Numbered from the stretch's first letter, positions 1 through 9,358 are shown. The stretch: 24,000 nt of DNA from Cristatella mucedo (GCA_009760855.2 WPIO01000044.1:436001-460000); one strand, 5' to 3'. The notes: generated by a model not told the origin, from the sequence alone. Numbers and translations are program-made.

Positions 1-574
1 ATTTTGACGAATTTTGTATACCGCTGATTGAAACTGAACCAGTATCTAGCAAACTTTGCATCGTCTTATGTAAACGCCCTACGAAAGGGTGACTTCATGC
101 CCTCGCTAGAGAGCGGCCTCGGGCGACTCCAAGCGAGGTGTGCCTCTTTACATGACTTCTTCGTGATACCTTCGGGTATTCCGCTTGTGTCTTCACTGTG
201 ACTGTTCGTGAGCTGTCTTCGAATATGATACTCAAAACAGTACCTGCTTAGCTTAAGGTGCGATGTCGCCATTAGTCAACACCTACGGGCGGGCCTTCTC
301 CGGTGGGTCACTAAGAACCTCCCTGCATCATGCGTTCGCCCTATCTAACGTTTGGCTATCAAACCCTACGACTGGTACGTTTAAAGCGCTGATTATCACT
401 CGTTGCGGTAGTAGCTCACTCGCTGTGCCTCAGCAAGTTGTGAAAAGTCGACTGTCGGCCGTTACTAAGGTTCAATTTAAATTCGAAGGAGCAGCGTCAG
501 CCGGGCGGGCTACATGCCGACTAGCATGCAAGCCACTTATTCGGCGTCGCGCAGTTATTGGACAGCCTCTTAAA

Positions 575-1175
575 TTCCACCTGTTGAATTTCCGCTCGCT
601 AAAAGCCCCGTAGCTACTTATCCGCGATCAGGTTGTCCAGGAGAAGCTAGATGCATTTCTACTGACCGAGACGTGGATGACGCCCTGCTCCGGTATCTGT
701 ATTTCTGAGACCGCACCACCCGGGATCTCATTCTTTCAGTCCGTGTTGTCTGACATAATGGTAGTGGGGTTGCTATGCTGTTCCTGAATCGTTTGGCTAT
801 AAGACACGCAGAATCTCACACGGGCCATCGTTTGAATCAGTTTTGATCCGGTCCTCATCACAGACCATGCCTCTCACTGTTGTGATATACCGGTCTTCTT
901 CTGTCTGTCTAACCTTGTTTGTAGAGGAGTTTTAGGAGTTCCTCATTACTGATGGCAGGAGACTTCAACATTCGCGTTGACAGCCCTAGCATTTTCCAGG
1001 TCCATTCATTTCTTGACTGTCTTTGGTTTGGTTCAACACGTTAACCATGCCACTTGCATCGGCGGCAGTATCCTAGATCTCGTTTCCTAGATTACGTTAA
1101 TGCGTGCCCCATTGACCTTGTTGTGTGCCCGCTGACCCTCTCGGGCAATTACTTGGTCTCGTTTACTGTTTCTAC
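575..1175 (+). pseudogene. APE-type endonuclease domain of a LINE, frameshifted
   Basis: In the intact element this domain nicks target DNA to prime reverse transcription. Conserved blocks appear in order but in different frames. HLLNFRSL (about 574-604) matches the usual NIRSL entry block. LDAFLLTETW (about 646-675) carries the TETW motif with the catalytic Glu. A GGVAMLF-like block lies near 768, and VVIYRS near 878. AGDFNIRVD (about 955-981) is the GDFN-x-H/R-x-D motif. LVQHVNHAT...ILDLV (about 1026-1082) matches the QHV-x-x-x-T...LDLV block. GNYLVSF (about 1147-1167) is a decayed SDH-x-x-V-x-F block in which the final SDH has become SGN. Several frame changes and stops show that it is a pseudogene. 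Confidence 0.8.
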
Positions 1176-1382
1176 TCCGTTGTACTAGTAGGGTAACGTC
1201 GAGTTAGTTTACATTGACCAGAAAAGGTCTTTGAAATCTGTATGGGAGGCAAGTCTTCTTGATCTTCACTCAGACTCGACCGACAGTCTTGACATCCTCA
1301 CTGATACAGTGAATATGACTCAGATGCACTGAACGCGAAACTCGGAGTTCCGTTTACGAGCAAGCTCTCATAGATTCTGTAT

Positions 1383-2225
1383 GTGTACAGAGTCACCGAG
1401 ATTCCTTTCAATTTACGAAAAAACTTTGAAGGATTCGCAGTGTTAAGCGCAGGGCTGAACGCCGCTTTAAGAAGTCTGGGTATGATGACGATGGAGTTAA
1501 TTTCGAAGAATTCTTTCAAGTCTTCAGGTCCTCTCAGAGGCTTAGAAAAGCCAGGGCTTTTTTTATTATCGAAAACTGAACTCTTTCCAGTCAGATCCAA
1601 AACACATTTATAAGACGGAAACAATTTGCTGGCCAATTCTGAGGGGTCTCACTCCACCGATATTAACAGCTCGGCTGACAAGTTCTCAGCCTTCATCACT
1701 GGAAAAATTGTGCACATTCATGCCTCCATAAATTTCCTTCCATCTCAAGCGATTGTTGAATCACAACCCAAGACCTGTCTTACGAGATTTTCAGAAGTTT
1801 CTGCATTCGATGTGGCTACCATAATAAGGTCTAGTAAAAAGAATTCGTCTCCTGAAGACCCCATATCATTCCCTCTGTGGTCATCACTGGCAGATAAAGA
1901 TAGCCGAGCTATAACTGAGATTTTTAATGCTTCTCTGGAAAAGGTGATGTAGCCAAGTCATTCAAACAGGCCATAATTAGACCGATACTTAAAAACAGGG
2001 ATTAGATACAGAGGTCTTTACAAGCTATCGCCCAAATTTCCTTCTTCCTTTTTTGTCAAAGATTATGAAAAATTGTCGCTAAGCAGCTTGCAGCACCCAC
2101 TGAAAGAATAAATTGCCAGAAATTTTAGTCCTGGGTTCAAGCGGCAGAACTCCACTGAAAATGATCTCCGTGGGTTCTTTGACAATGCATGCAGGTTTAA
2201 CGACACTAGCAGAAACACGGTATCG
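1383..2225 (+). pseudogene. LINE linker and RT N-terminal block
   Basis: The frame 1626-1952 gives ADKFSAFITGKIVHIHASI, like the LAxxFxxFFxxKIxxIRxxI block that precedes RT in CR1/L2-type LINEs. It continues with VSAFDVATII...KKNSSPEDPISFPL and ITEIFNASL, which match the usual D-V-x-x-I-I, DPI-P and I-x-N-x-SL blocks. After frame changes, 1975-2220 gives the entry to RT: a IIRP-ILK-like block, a decayed NYRPISLLPFLSKI block (about 2028-2066), and FKRQNSTEND (about 2138-2165), matching QSGF-x-x-x-HSTETAL. The nearly identical DNA at 16976-17160 in a family B copy supports the call. Nothing beyond this part of RT remains. Confidence 0.7.
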
Positions 2226-2369
2226 ACGAAGAGCGCTCGTACCTTAACACAAAAATTCCGTATTCATAATTTACAGAAGTTTATTTGACGGAAGTGTAGG
2301 GTTACAGGCCTTCACCAGCAGCCATGGTGTACACCAACGGCTCCGTGGCCTAGAGCTTAAATCAGCTCA

Positions 2370-2534
2370 CGACGCATGTCACCCCTAACCATGTTATGCT
2401 TGTAGTCATTGAGCATGCTATCACTAACCATTCGATCATGCTTCCTTTGCAGCAAATTTAAAGTGCTTTGAAAGAGATTTAGTTCTACGAGGGCGCTATA
2501 GCAAATTTATTATTACTATTGTTATTATTATTAT
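2370..2534 (+). repeat. Family A LINE 3' UTR and (ATT)n tail
   Basis: About 165 bp match the 3' ends of the other A copies: TAACCATGTTATGCTTGT, then a cgatcatgcttcctttgcag block, then the degenerate hairpin (aaagtgc...gggcgct) and (ATT/ATTGTT)n. The strand and order agree with the coding remnants upstream. Confidence 0.8.
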
Positions 2535-2705
2535 CGAATAATTAGTTCCTAGCCTTTACAAATCAGATACCGTGAATTATAAACATCATTATCTGGCTGG
2601 TTTAGCTCCCGCTGCCATTTCAGGACCTCGTAAGACTTTTATAGAATAGAAATTTCTTCTAAGCCAGTTCAAGGATATAGCCGTCTCCTTAAAAGTATCT
2701 TAGCG

Positions 2706-3504
2706 ATAATGTGCACAGCGTCAGCATGCATAAGCACACAAACGATAATTGACACGGACCCAGCAAATTCTGTGAGGAACAGGCTTCCAGGCTTTGGGAG
2801 CATTCGAACTGAATTCACGGTCTCCATAAGGATTTGAGATTGGTTCGAAATAAAGCTCAGCGACTTGTGTCAGAACAAGAGTGGGTGGTTCAATGCGAAG
2901 CCTGATCAGGAAGCATTTCACATAGGTGAGCATGTAACGCATAGAAAAGCATGCGGTACGATGCCTAGCCTGGTGGGGAAGTGGTTCTGATAGATAAGCT
3001 GGAGCAAGAGAATGGATCAACCTTAAAGTGAGCAACAGAAGCTGGAAATACATATTCTGCTTAATGGGAAGCCAGTGCAGGTAGGCGAGATATGGTTTAA
3101 AATAGCAGCCGCGATATTCAAGACAGACACAGACTTTGATACAGTTTTTCACTTAACTGTAAGCGTCCTATTGCGTAGGTGGACAGAATTGCAAGTAGCC
3201 AGCTATGAAAGTCTAGAGGAATTTCACAAATACATGGACCGGCTTGGCTGTCATATCCTCATCCAACAGTCTACATTTTTGCACCGTTGCATAGGCGATC
3301 GTAGGCAGACTTGGCTGTTGAGAAAATATGGCCATCTAGCGAAAGGTCGCTTGTGGAACCGAACATCTGGATTCCATGCAGAGGCGACAGGAGGTACAAG
3401 TCTTCAAGCCGAATTTGAGCATCGCTAAATTGATAGGTGGGATTATCTGGCGAAAGGGGAAAGACCAGAGAGCTCCGGAGCTGGGATGGTAAATATAACC
3501 ACAC
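2706..3504 (-). mobile_element. Family A LINE fragment, RT C-terminus, minus strand
   Basis: Read on the minus strand, 3504-3271 gives MFGSTSDLSLDGHIFSTAKSAY, equivalent to the GVMFQSDFSLDDHISYTIKSAYF block of the copy at 8070-9358. The remnant of VHAFVTSRLDFCNSLL follows around 3240-3160. The frame 3152-2721 then gives YLAYLHWLPIKQ and LTLRLIHSLAPAYLSEPLPHQARHRT, the C-terminal LINE signature, and ends in FSSNAPKAWKPVP, matching FSSYAPKAWNSLP. The inside of 2790-2970 is diverged and has gained sequence relative to other copies. The 3' UTR breaks off at about 2706, inside the GCATGC-rich section, so the hairpin and ATT tail are missing. Confidence 0.75.
2721..3152 (-). pseudogene. RT C-terminal remnant, 143 codons
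   Basis: This open stretch carries the C-terminal part of a family A reverse transcriptase, recognised from LHWLPIKQ, LAPAYLSE and PHQARHRT. It has no RT catalytic motifs, which lie further N-terminal, and no independent function is expected. Residues about 65-105 do not align with the other copies and look like a scrambled or inserted segment. The ATG at its start is accidental, because the homology continues upstream in another frame. Confidence 0.65.
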
Positions 3505-4929
3505 ACGGATGCTCCAGCAAAGTTGGTCGGGCTGCGAATTATATCATACTCTTACATTCAAAGCACCACGGGTTGAATTGATCGGTATCTGCAATTACAT
3601 GAGCTGATTTGACCCGTCGGAGTGCGGATCTCTACATTGCCATTTAACCAGAAGACTATGGCTTACTTTTTGTTGGCTGTTGTTACACCATCGGTCTGGG
3701 ATGGGTGAGTATTGCTTTACGTGTTCTGAAGCCACATTGCACTTGATTTTCTGACTTATGCATCGTTATTAATTGTCTAATTTTTTAGATTTCTTTCTAG
3801 GTTGATTAATTTATCGGGAAGGTGGCCGGCATTTTTAAGGGGGCTGGCATATTTTTACAGTGCATGGTATTAAATCTGTTGATTTTTCCAGATTGTCAAG
3901 TTTGAACATTCCGCCACAAACTGTGACCTTTACTTGTAAAGGTCACCGAAATCACAGCCGTTGTTGATTTCAAGAATTGTTATTGTTGCCCTTATTGCTC
4001 GTGTCAATTTTCACAGCAATATTTTATCGGTCCGTGTAAAGTAATGATGAATGTGCTCGCAGGGGATAAATCACATATTAATATGGAGAGAACACCGCCA
4101 ACTCAACTGCCTTAATTGATGGTACACACTTTAGTCAAAAGCTTTGGTAAAATTCGAGGTAGAATCTGCTGTTAGCGAAAAGTGGATCCATTTTTTGTTC
4201 CAGCTGTTCTTTGTTGCGGTTAAGACCAGGGAAATAAAACAACTCGGTTACAACTGTGAGAGAGCTCGATAAGGGAGTACCAGGCTGAAATACCCTAGTA
4301 CAGTTTGAGGCTGGAACGTATCAATACTCTGCCAGTAGTCACTGCTAATCTGCAGGCTTGCATTCTTTTTCATACTTAGTATATAATTAGTAAAAGAAAA
4401 AATGTGTGCTTAATATGGACCGTAAACTAAGAAATTTATTTGATTTGTTGCTCTATTCTAAATCTCACACTGTGTACAGTGTAGTCGCATAAGTGGTGAG
4501 CTGTAACCGTCAGAAGTGAGCTATCTTTAATATATTCCTGTATCTAAATGAGTATTTGCTTGTGCAATGAGTCGCTACTTTTCAGGCGAATACAAAATTC
4601 TTTTAAAATATTTTTGTACGGAGAAACAATCCTCGGTTTGGAATGGAACCAGGAGTGTGACGTCACCACACGTTCTGATACTTATTCCAATTCTGGTGGC
4701 TTAACAAGCCAGGTGTAGACGCCATTTTCTTTTTACAAACGTGTCAACTTTACTTGAGGCAGTTATTACAGATTTCAGGATCCTCGTATTATTGGTTGAC
4801 TTTGTAAAGTACGAAACCTTGAACGTTCAAAATGCATCAGATGGGTTAAGCCCCAAAAGTATTGCAGGATGTTCAGATGTCGAATGGCTCGCTCTGAAGT
4901 CAAGAAAAAGTGCACACAAATGCCTGGGT
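3505..4929. other. No recognised gene; one perfect CRE
   Basis: I see no LINE homology or long coding frame. There is a strong donor-like site at 3705 (gggatg then gtgagt). It follows a short frame from ATG 3658 that reads MAYFLLAVVTPSVWDG and looks like a hydrophobic leader, but this may be chance. A perfect palindromic CRE (gtgacgtcac) lies at 4657-4666. The rest is AT-rich and featureless. Confidence 0.4.
4657..4666. promoter_or_regulatory. Palindromic CRE-like box
   Basis: The 10-bp perfect palindrome gtgacgtcac contains TGACGTCA, the known CREB/ATF binding core. A second TGACGTCA lies about 900 bp downstream at 5552. Binding is inferred from the motif only. Confidence 0.3.
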
Positions 4930-5114
4930 TTCTTTCTTATGCAGCATGTGAGTAATAGAAACTCGAGAAAACTCTTTCCAATGTGCCTTCTGCTAGCGGT
5001 TGTTACTACCAATCATTTAAGAATGCTTTCTACCCAGCATCTGTAAAGTGCCCCGAAAGATTCCGTTTTCTGATGGTGTATGCAAATGTATTATTATTAT
5101 TGTTGTTATTATTG
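4930..5114 (+). mobile_element. Old family A LINE 3' end only
   Basis: The stretch from the gcagcatgtgag at about 4940 to 5114 resembles the family A 3' UTR. It contains tgttactaccaatcat (matching gctaccactaaccattc), a gcagca-like block, then taaagtgcc...gatggtgtatgcaaatg and (ATT)n(GTT)n. It is more diverged than the other copies and lacks RT homology. A 101-codon open frame at 4741-5046 runs across its left edge, but I recognise no protein in it. Confidence 0.5.
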
Positions 5115-5279
5115 TAATGTGAACGCGAGCGATGAGCCTATCTTCTACCGATCCCCAGATAACCACACCCAATTGCCTGCAAGTTCCTATAGTTACGCAG
5201 TAAGAGCAGAGTCGCAGATATTAGGTATTAAATGAAGAGTGATTACGTGTATTCTTTCTCGCTTTGACTAATAAGTAGC

Positions 5280-5600
5280 TGACCAGCCGTTGAAAGTGAC
5301 CCTCAAATGTGGTCGCGGCAGGTGCTCAGCAAATGCACCGCTCACGCCGCAGCGCACTGGCCGACGAACGCCCGTCCACCTAGCTCTCGGTGTTGGTGCA
5401 TTGGTGCGGGCACCGCCAGATTCTCACAAATTGTCAGTAGATGAGAACCGTTAATTTTAATATTTTATATTTTTTAATAAATAGATAATAGTTTCAGAGC
5501 TTTTTTAGGCTTTTTGGAAAGACGGCGATTTTGATAACTTTTCCTATCGGTTGACGTCAGAGCTGCTTCCGGTATTGTGCCGTCTTCTGCTCGGAGATGG
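5280..5600. promoter_or_regulatory. GC/CpG-rich patch with CRE and ETS-like sites, possible promoter
   Basis: Bases 5290-5415 are far richer in GC and CpG than the surroundings (gtcgcggcagg, cacgccgcagcgcac, gccgacgaacgcccg). They are followed by a T/A-rich stretch (5440-5485), a perfect CRE (TGACGTCA, 5552-5559) and an ETS-like cttccgg (5567-5573). CpG-rich patches with CRE and ETS boxes are common at metazoan promoters. The patch lies 0.5-1.7 kb upstream of the first candidate exons of the + strand gene, which fits a promoter or 5' UTR. No transcript start can be shown from sequence. It could also be an unrecognised repeat. Confidence 0.3.
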
Positions 5601-6087
5601 ATAACCAAGGGCTGGATAGAGTTATAGCAAACATAGGTAGGTCGCCTTCTGAAAGTTTTCTTAGAAAATAATTCTTCGCCAATTTTCATCTGCTGAGGAA
5701 GCATGGAAAACTGACAGTGTGTACCAGCGTTAGCATAGTAGCAAATGCGGGTGAAGTCAGTTCCCAGTGGTTAGCTACCGACTATGTTGCCGAAGCCGAT
5801 GGTTACTGCTGGTATGGGTTGTGAAGCAAACCGTAGAGGTGGTCACGAACCGTAAGCCTGAACTTAATGAGAAGTGTTTTAGTCTTTGAATGAAGCCTGG
5901 GCAGTTACGTAGTTTTGTTAAGACAGCTCGACGTGGCCCTCTTAGCCGCTAGCGTTTGCTGTTCTGGGTGAGTCAGGGACGCAATGCTCTTTCCTTAAAA
6001 GCTTAAACATGAAGCTCTATTCGACTGGTACTCCATGCATTGCTACGCAATTCAAGTCCACCACCGCACTTTGTACATTCGTTTTAG

Positions 6088-6108
6088 TCGGCCTGAGTTC
6101 AACAAGAG
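6088..6108 (+). CDS. Candidate 21-nt micro-exon of the coiled-coil gene
   Basis: The segment sits between a plausible acceptor (cattcgttttag) and a donor (aagag then gtaaat). In phase 1 it reads GLSSTR and leaves one base that joins in frame to the exon at 7112, giving a Glu codon. It is only 21 nt, so chance occurrence is quite possible. A competing exon pattern lies right after it: acceptor ending at 6150 (aattttgcag) and donor gtgagt at 6194. Confidence 0.2.
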
Positions 6109-6459
6109 GTAAATCAAACTTTCCCTAAATGAACTTAGATAATTTTGCAGTGTACAGCCGATTTCGGATGCACGTGATCGTGCGGGCCTTGACGTGAGTG
6201 TTTTGGATGTGTACCTCTACACCTGCCCGGGCGTTCATTGTTGAAAATACTTAGATCTCTAGAGCGGCTGCACTCTAGTCTAAAGTGCTGCAGCTATCGC
6301 GATTGCTATTGGCTACAGCTGTTTATATAAAATCATTTTTATAGTTTTGTTGGTAGTGTCGTAGCGGTTTCAGAGTGTTTTATCTATGAAAAAGAAAAAT
6401 AGATAACGTTGGCCGGCTGACGAATCTTGGTGGGACAGTCGAGCAAACACGTGTGGTAC

Positions 6460-6804
6460 TTATTGAGGTTTCCAGCGATCTACACACCGAGTCAGCTTGC
6501 GTATACGAGTTTTTTCTGGTTGACAAATGATTCTGCCTCTGATAAAGACAAATAGATCTGGCATTCCAGTGACATGCGACAAATGGTATTCGGTATTCAT
6601 AGCTCTCGATGCCTCGTGGATGCCATTGATGAACTCCTTGGCTGCGTGTACCCTCGATATTAAAAAGCTCGGAAGGCAGTATATAGTCCCCACGTAGTGA
6701 CGCTCGGTAGGGAGCATGTTCTTTTCTATGTATAGAAACAGCTTTTCTTTACTATGCGTTATTAAAAATCGGCACGTTATCGACTGAAAATGATTATACT
6801 GCAT
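6460..6804 (-). CDS. Unrecognised minus-strand ORF, 114 codons
   Basis: This is an open frame of 114 codons in AT-rich DNA, starting at an ATG on the minus strand. The peptide is mixed hydrophobic and basic (for example HSKEKLFLYIEKNMLPTERH, with a Lys/Arg-rich C-terminus ending in VDRWKPQ). I see no signal peptide, zinc-binding pattern or transposase motif. It lies downstream, on the same strand, of another open frame (6872-7093), with 67 bases and a frame change between them. The two might be exons or a broken ORF of one gene or DNA transposon. Antisense intronic noise is equally possible. Confidence 0.2.
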   Translation of the reverse strand: MQYNHFQSITCRFLITHSKEKLFLYIEKNMLPTERHYVGTIYCLPSFLISRVHAAKEFINGIHEASRAMNTEYHLSHVTGMPDLFVFIRGRIICQPEKTRIRKLTRCVDRWKPQ

Positions 6805-6871
6805 GTTTTTGTCCTAGCAGCGATATAGAAATCGATCGATCAGCCGTTTACAGTGCTAGCTGCCTTTTAGC

Positions 6872-7093
6872 TCATTCGCGAACATCATATTGAAAACCGG
6901 ACACAGAGCAGTCAGTGCCTGTTGGCTGCAGTGAATCATTTTCTAGCTGAGATAAGTGAGCATCTATTGGTCGCTCTCTACCACTGGTAATCACATGCAG
7001 TACATTGTTCGAAATTGTAACAATTCGGTCAAGTCCGGCTAGATTGGATTCTGTCATTTGTTCGGCAGAATAGTTGTTTGCATCCACTTTCAC
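6872..7093 (-). CDS. Unrecognised minus-strand ORF, 73 codons
   Basis: The frame starts at an ATG and reads an acidic and polar peptide with SNLAGLDRIVTISNNVLHVI and ERPIDAHLSQLEND. Codon use and composition look more protein-like than most short frames here, but I recognise no domain. It ends 67 bases before the ORF at 6460-6804 on the same strand and starts only 18 bases from the + strand exon at 7112, so it would be antisense to the presumed host gene. Confidence 0.2.
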   Translation of the reverse strand: MKVDANNYSAEQMTESNLAGLDRIVTISNNVLHVITSGRERPIDAHLSQLENDSLQPTGTDCSVSGFQYDVRE

Positions 7094-7111
7094 ATTCTTA
7101 AAATATTGCAG

Positions 7112-7168
7112 AGTTTGAACGACAGCAGACAGTGGCAGTAATAGAACAAGAGCAGCAGTTTATTCAAG
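7112..7168 (+). CDS. Internal exon of a coiled-coil host gene
   Basis: This 57-nt segment has a good acceptor (cattcttaaaatattgcag) and a donor (ttcaag then gttggt). Of the three frames only one is open. It reads FERQQTVAVIEQEQQFIQ, a highly charged Gln/Glu-rich helix typical of a coiled coil. Both ends are phase 1, and the last base joins the first two bases of the exon at 10635 to make an Ala codon. I do not recognise the protein. What is seen is the splice sites, the frame and the composition. The membership of one gene is inferred. Confidence 0.5.
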
Positions 7169-8069
7169 GTTGGTGTGCTACGTCCAATGCCTGAAAACTC
7201 TTTTGCAATGCTTGGTTCTCTGTAATGCAAATTGTAAGTGCATCAGCCGTTGGTGGGATCTTTGTACGTGAATGTGGGGGCTCAGAAATGTAGGAACAAA
7301 CAGAAATGGCTAGTGACTTATAAAGGAAACTTCTCTACTATGCTTATTTCTTTTTATTCTACAATATTGCTGACTTTTTCTGAACACTGTAAAGTGACTC
7401 GATGGTTGGACAGCAACCTGATACAGTGATCATTAGTGCTATAAATTAATGCATGGTAGTGCTATACATGTTTCTCCTGTTTAAATATGATGCTCGAGAC
7501 TGCATTGGATCACTTTGGATGAAAGCACTGCAATAATTAGTTTTAGTAGAACAACACGTGTCACTCCCTGGCAAGGGACATCAATGCTGTGCAATTAAGC
7601 AATAATCATCTGTTATCTTGTGAAAGTGTGCAGATGGAGTATGTAAATTAGCTACCTCTTGCCCGAAACTGTCTTTCGTGGTACTCTAGCATCAAAGGCA
7701 ATGAATACGTCCTATGGAGAAAAAGGGCTGCAAACGTACGATACTGAAGGCATAAGTGTGTGAAAGTATTACCCAATATTTTCATTGCTTTGCAACTACT
7801 TTCACCTTCGGGTAGAATCTGCATCTGTGACATTGTGATGATTTCTCATTCACAAGGGTGCACGTGCATATATGTTACCACTTTTTTTATTAAGACAGTT
7901 TTCTGTTACCGAAGCTGATTGGCACCTGCTCTCAATATTAGGTCAGTTACTGCTGAGAATTTTTAGTTTTAATGTATATGTAGCTGTTTATTGTTGATTT
8001 TCTAGGCCAGCTTACACCCATGACAAATTTAGGAAAACCTACTGTGCTTACGGAAGCGGCCTAAGTGTC
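7169..8069 (+). other. Probable intron sequence without recognised features
   Basis: The stretch lies between the candidate exon at 7112-7168 and the LINE copy starting near 8070. It is AT-rich, with short chance frames at 7238-7429 and on the other strand at 7648-7833. I see no LINE, SINE or exon pattern that I would defend. Confidence 0.35.
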
Positions 8070-8138
8070 CACTGAGCTAGCTGGTGAGCCAGCCCAACTT
8101 GCAGGGGTTCGTGCTAGGTCTGGTTTTTTCCCCGGTTT

Positions 8139-8141
<3 letters not shown>

Positions 8142-8224
<83 letters not shown>
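8142..8224 (+). repeat. (CT)n microsatellite inside an RT frame
   Basis: An uninterrupted CT array of about 83 bp. It begins exactly where the RT sequence reads YTL (tatactct), so it expanded within former coding sequence. It encodes Ser-Leu repeats on the plus strand and Glu-Arg repeats on the minus strand. Confidence 0.95.
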
Positions 8225-8227
<3 letters not shown>

Positions 8228-8236
8228 GTCTCTTGC

Positions 8237-9066
8237 CGATGTGATTCCCGAGCACAAGCTAGGCTTTCACTTCTATGCTAATAACACTTAGTTGTACCTT
8301 TGCTGTGTCCCTCCCAACCCTCGACCGTGTCGAATTCTCTCAACACCCTTGCTGAATGTATTGATGACATCTGCACATGGATGGCAGCACATTTTCTTAA
8401 ATTTAATGGTGATCAAACTAACTTACTAGTTATGGAAAAACCAAGTGTGATTCAGAAACTGGAAAGGCTAACGCTCAAACTCGGCTCTGCAAGCTTATCT
8501 CCTGTTGAATCTGAACGGAATCTAGGTGTCATGTTCCAAAGTGACTTTTCGTTAGACGATCACATCAGCTACACAATTAAGTCTGCCTACTTTCAGCTGC
8601 ACAACACTGCTAAATTTGGGCTTATTTAGACTGGGATACCACATTAAAGTTGGTCCATGCATTTGTGACATCTCGTCTTGACTTCTGTAACTCACTGCTT
8701 GCTGGTCTACCGGCCAATGTACTCAGGCGCTTATAGCTGGTGCAAAACTCTACAGCTAGGCTTGTCTGTCGTGAGCATCGCAGTTGCCACATTACACCAC
8801 TTCTCGCCGACCTGCACTGGCTACCAGTCAAGCAACGGATCGACTTCAAGGTTTTGTCGCTCACTTTTAGGTCCATTCATTCTATGGCTCTAGCCTACTA
8901 TCAGATCTACTCCCCCACCAGGCTAAGCATCGCACCACCCGCTTTTCGGAATCTTTACCTATACTTCGTAAAAACCTCAAATTCATTGCAGACCATGCCT
9001 TTAGTTCGTATGCTCCCAAAGCCTGGAACTAACTCCCAACTTCCGTCACGACATCCCCTGACTTGA
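8237..9066 (+). pseudogene. Family A RT palm/thumb and C-terminus, broken
   Basis: The frame from about 8258 gives GFHFYANNT-stop-LYLC, and 8300-8629 gives ADD-downstream sequence: CIDDICTWMAAHFLKFNGDQTNLLVM, then RNLGVMFQSDFSLDDHISY. After a frame change, 8650-9066 gives the C-terminal blocks VHAFVTSRLDFCNSLL, CREHRSCHITPLLADLHWLP and LTFRSIHSMALAYYQI. Both catalytic Asp residues of the YADD box have become Asn (A-N-N). With the stop, the CT expansion and two or more frameshifts, this is a dead gene. Confidence 0.8.
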
Positions 9067-9358
9067 CCACATTTAAAAAGAAATTAAAAACGCACTTATT
9101 TATAACAGCATTTAGTGGGTCCCAGTGGTTTGGTATGTGCTTATGCGTGTTGACACAGTTGCATGCTGCAACTAACCACACTTGCATGCTGAACCTGTGC
9201 ATGTCACCCTTAACCATGTTATTCATGTTGTTTATCAAGCACGATACCACTCACCACTCGATCGTGTTTCCTTTGCAGCAAATGTAAAGCGCATATAAAG
9301 AGATTGAGTTCTCTGAGGGTGCTTTATCAAGTAAATTATAATTTTTTTTATTGTTTTT

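Larger units (their letters stand above)
263..2534 (+). mobile_element. Family A LINE, decayed copy with endonuclease and start of RT
   Basis: This is the most 5'-complete family A non-LTR element in the window. In order it shows an open N-terminal stretch (263-613), an APE-type endonuclease domain (about 575-1170), the linker before RT (1380-1960), the first RT block (1960-2225) and the family A 3' end with its (ATT)n tail (2370-2534). The catalytic RT core and C-terminus are missing. RT stops near 2225 and the 3' UTR begins near 2370, so there is a large internal deletion. Frameshifts and stops occur throughout, so the copy is dead. The true 5' end is uncertain. Bases 1-262 hold nothing I recognise and could be element or flank. 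Confidence 0.8.
8070..9358 (+). mobile_element. Family A LINE, 5'-truncated, RT core to 3' tail
   Basis: Homology starts with the RT block [15 protein letters not shown] (about 8102-8146), equivalent to QGSVLGPLLFSLYT, and continues through the palm, the RT C-terminus and the 3' UTR to the hairpin (9287-9323) and an A/T-rich tail. The block is interrupted by a (CT)n array. The catalytic motif reads FYANNT at 8271-8288 instead of FYADDT and is followed by a stop, so the enzyme is inactive. The C-terminal blocks are clear: LDFCNSLLAGLPA, LADLHWLPVKQRIDFKVL and LTFRSIHSMALAY. The copy lies in the presumed intron between exons 7112 and 10635, on the same strand as that gene. Confidence 0.85.

Noticed and set aside
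3075-3428. 117-codon + strand frame
   Set aside because: It lies antisense over a minus-strand family A RT remnant and is a shadow of it.
3658-3704. Possible first coding exon with a hydrophobic leader and a strong gtgagt donor
   Set aside because: Only 16 codons. The phase (2) does not match the next exon candidates (phase 1). The leader could be chance.
5665-5823. 51-codon + strand frame with a protein-like end (SSQWLATDYVAEADGYCWYG)
   Set aside because: It has no ATG, no convincing splice sites and no recognisable domain. A minus-strand frame overlaps part of it.
8061-8281. Long Arg-Glu and Ser-Leu repeat proteins
   Set aside because: They are translations of the (CT)n microsatellite on the two strands, not genes.
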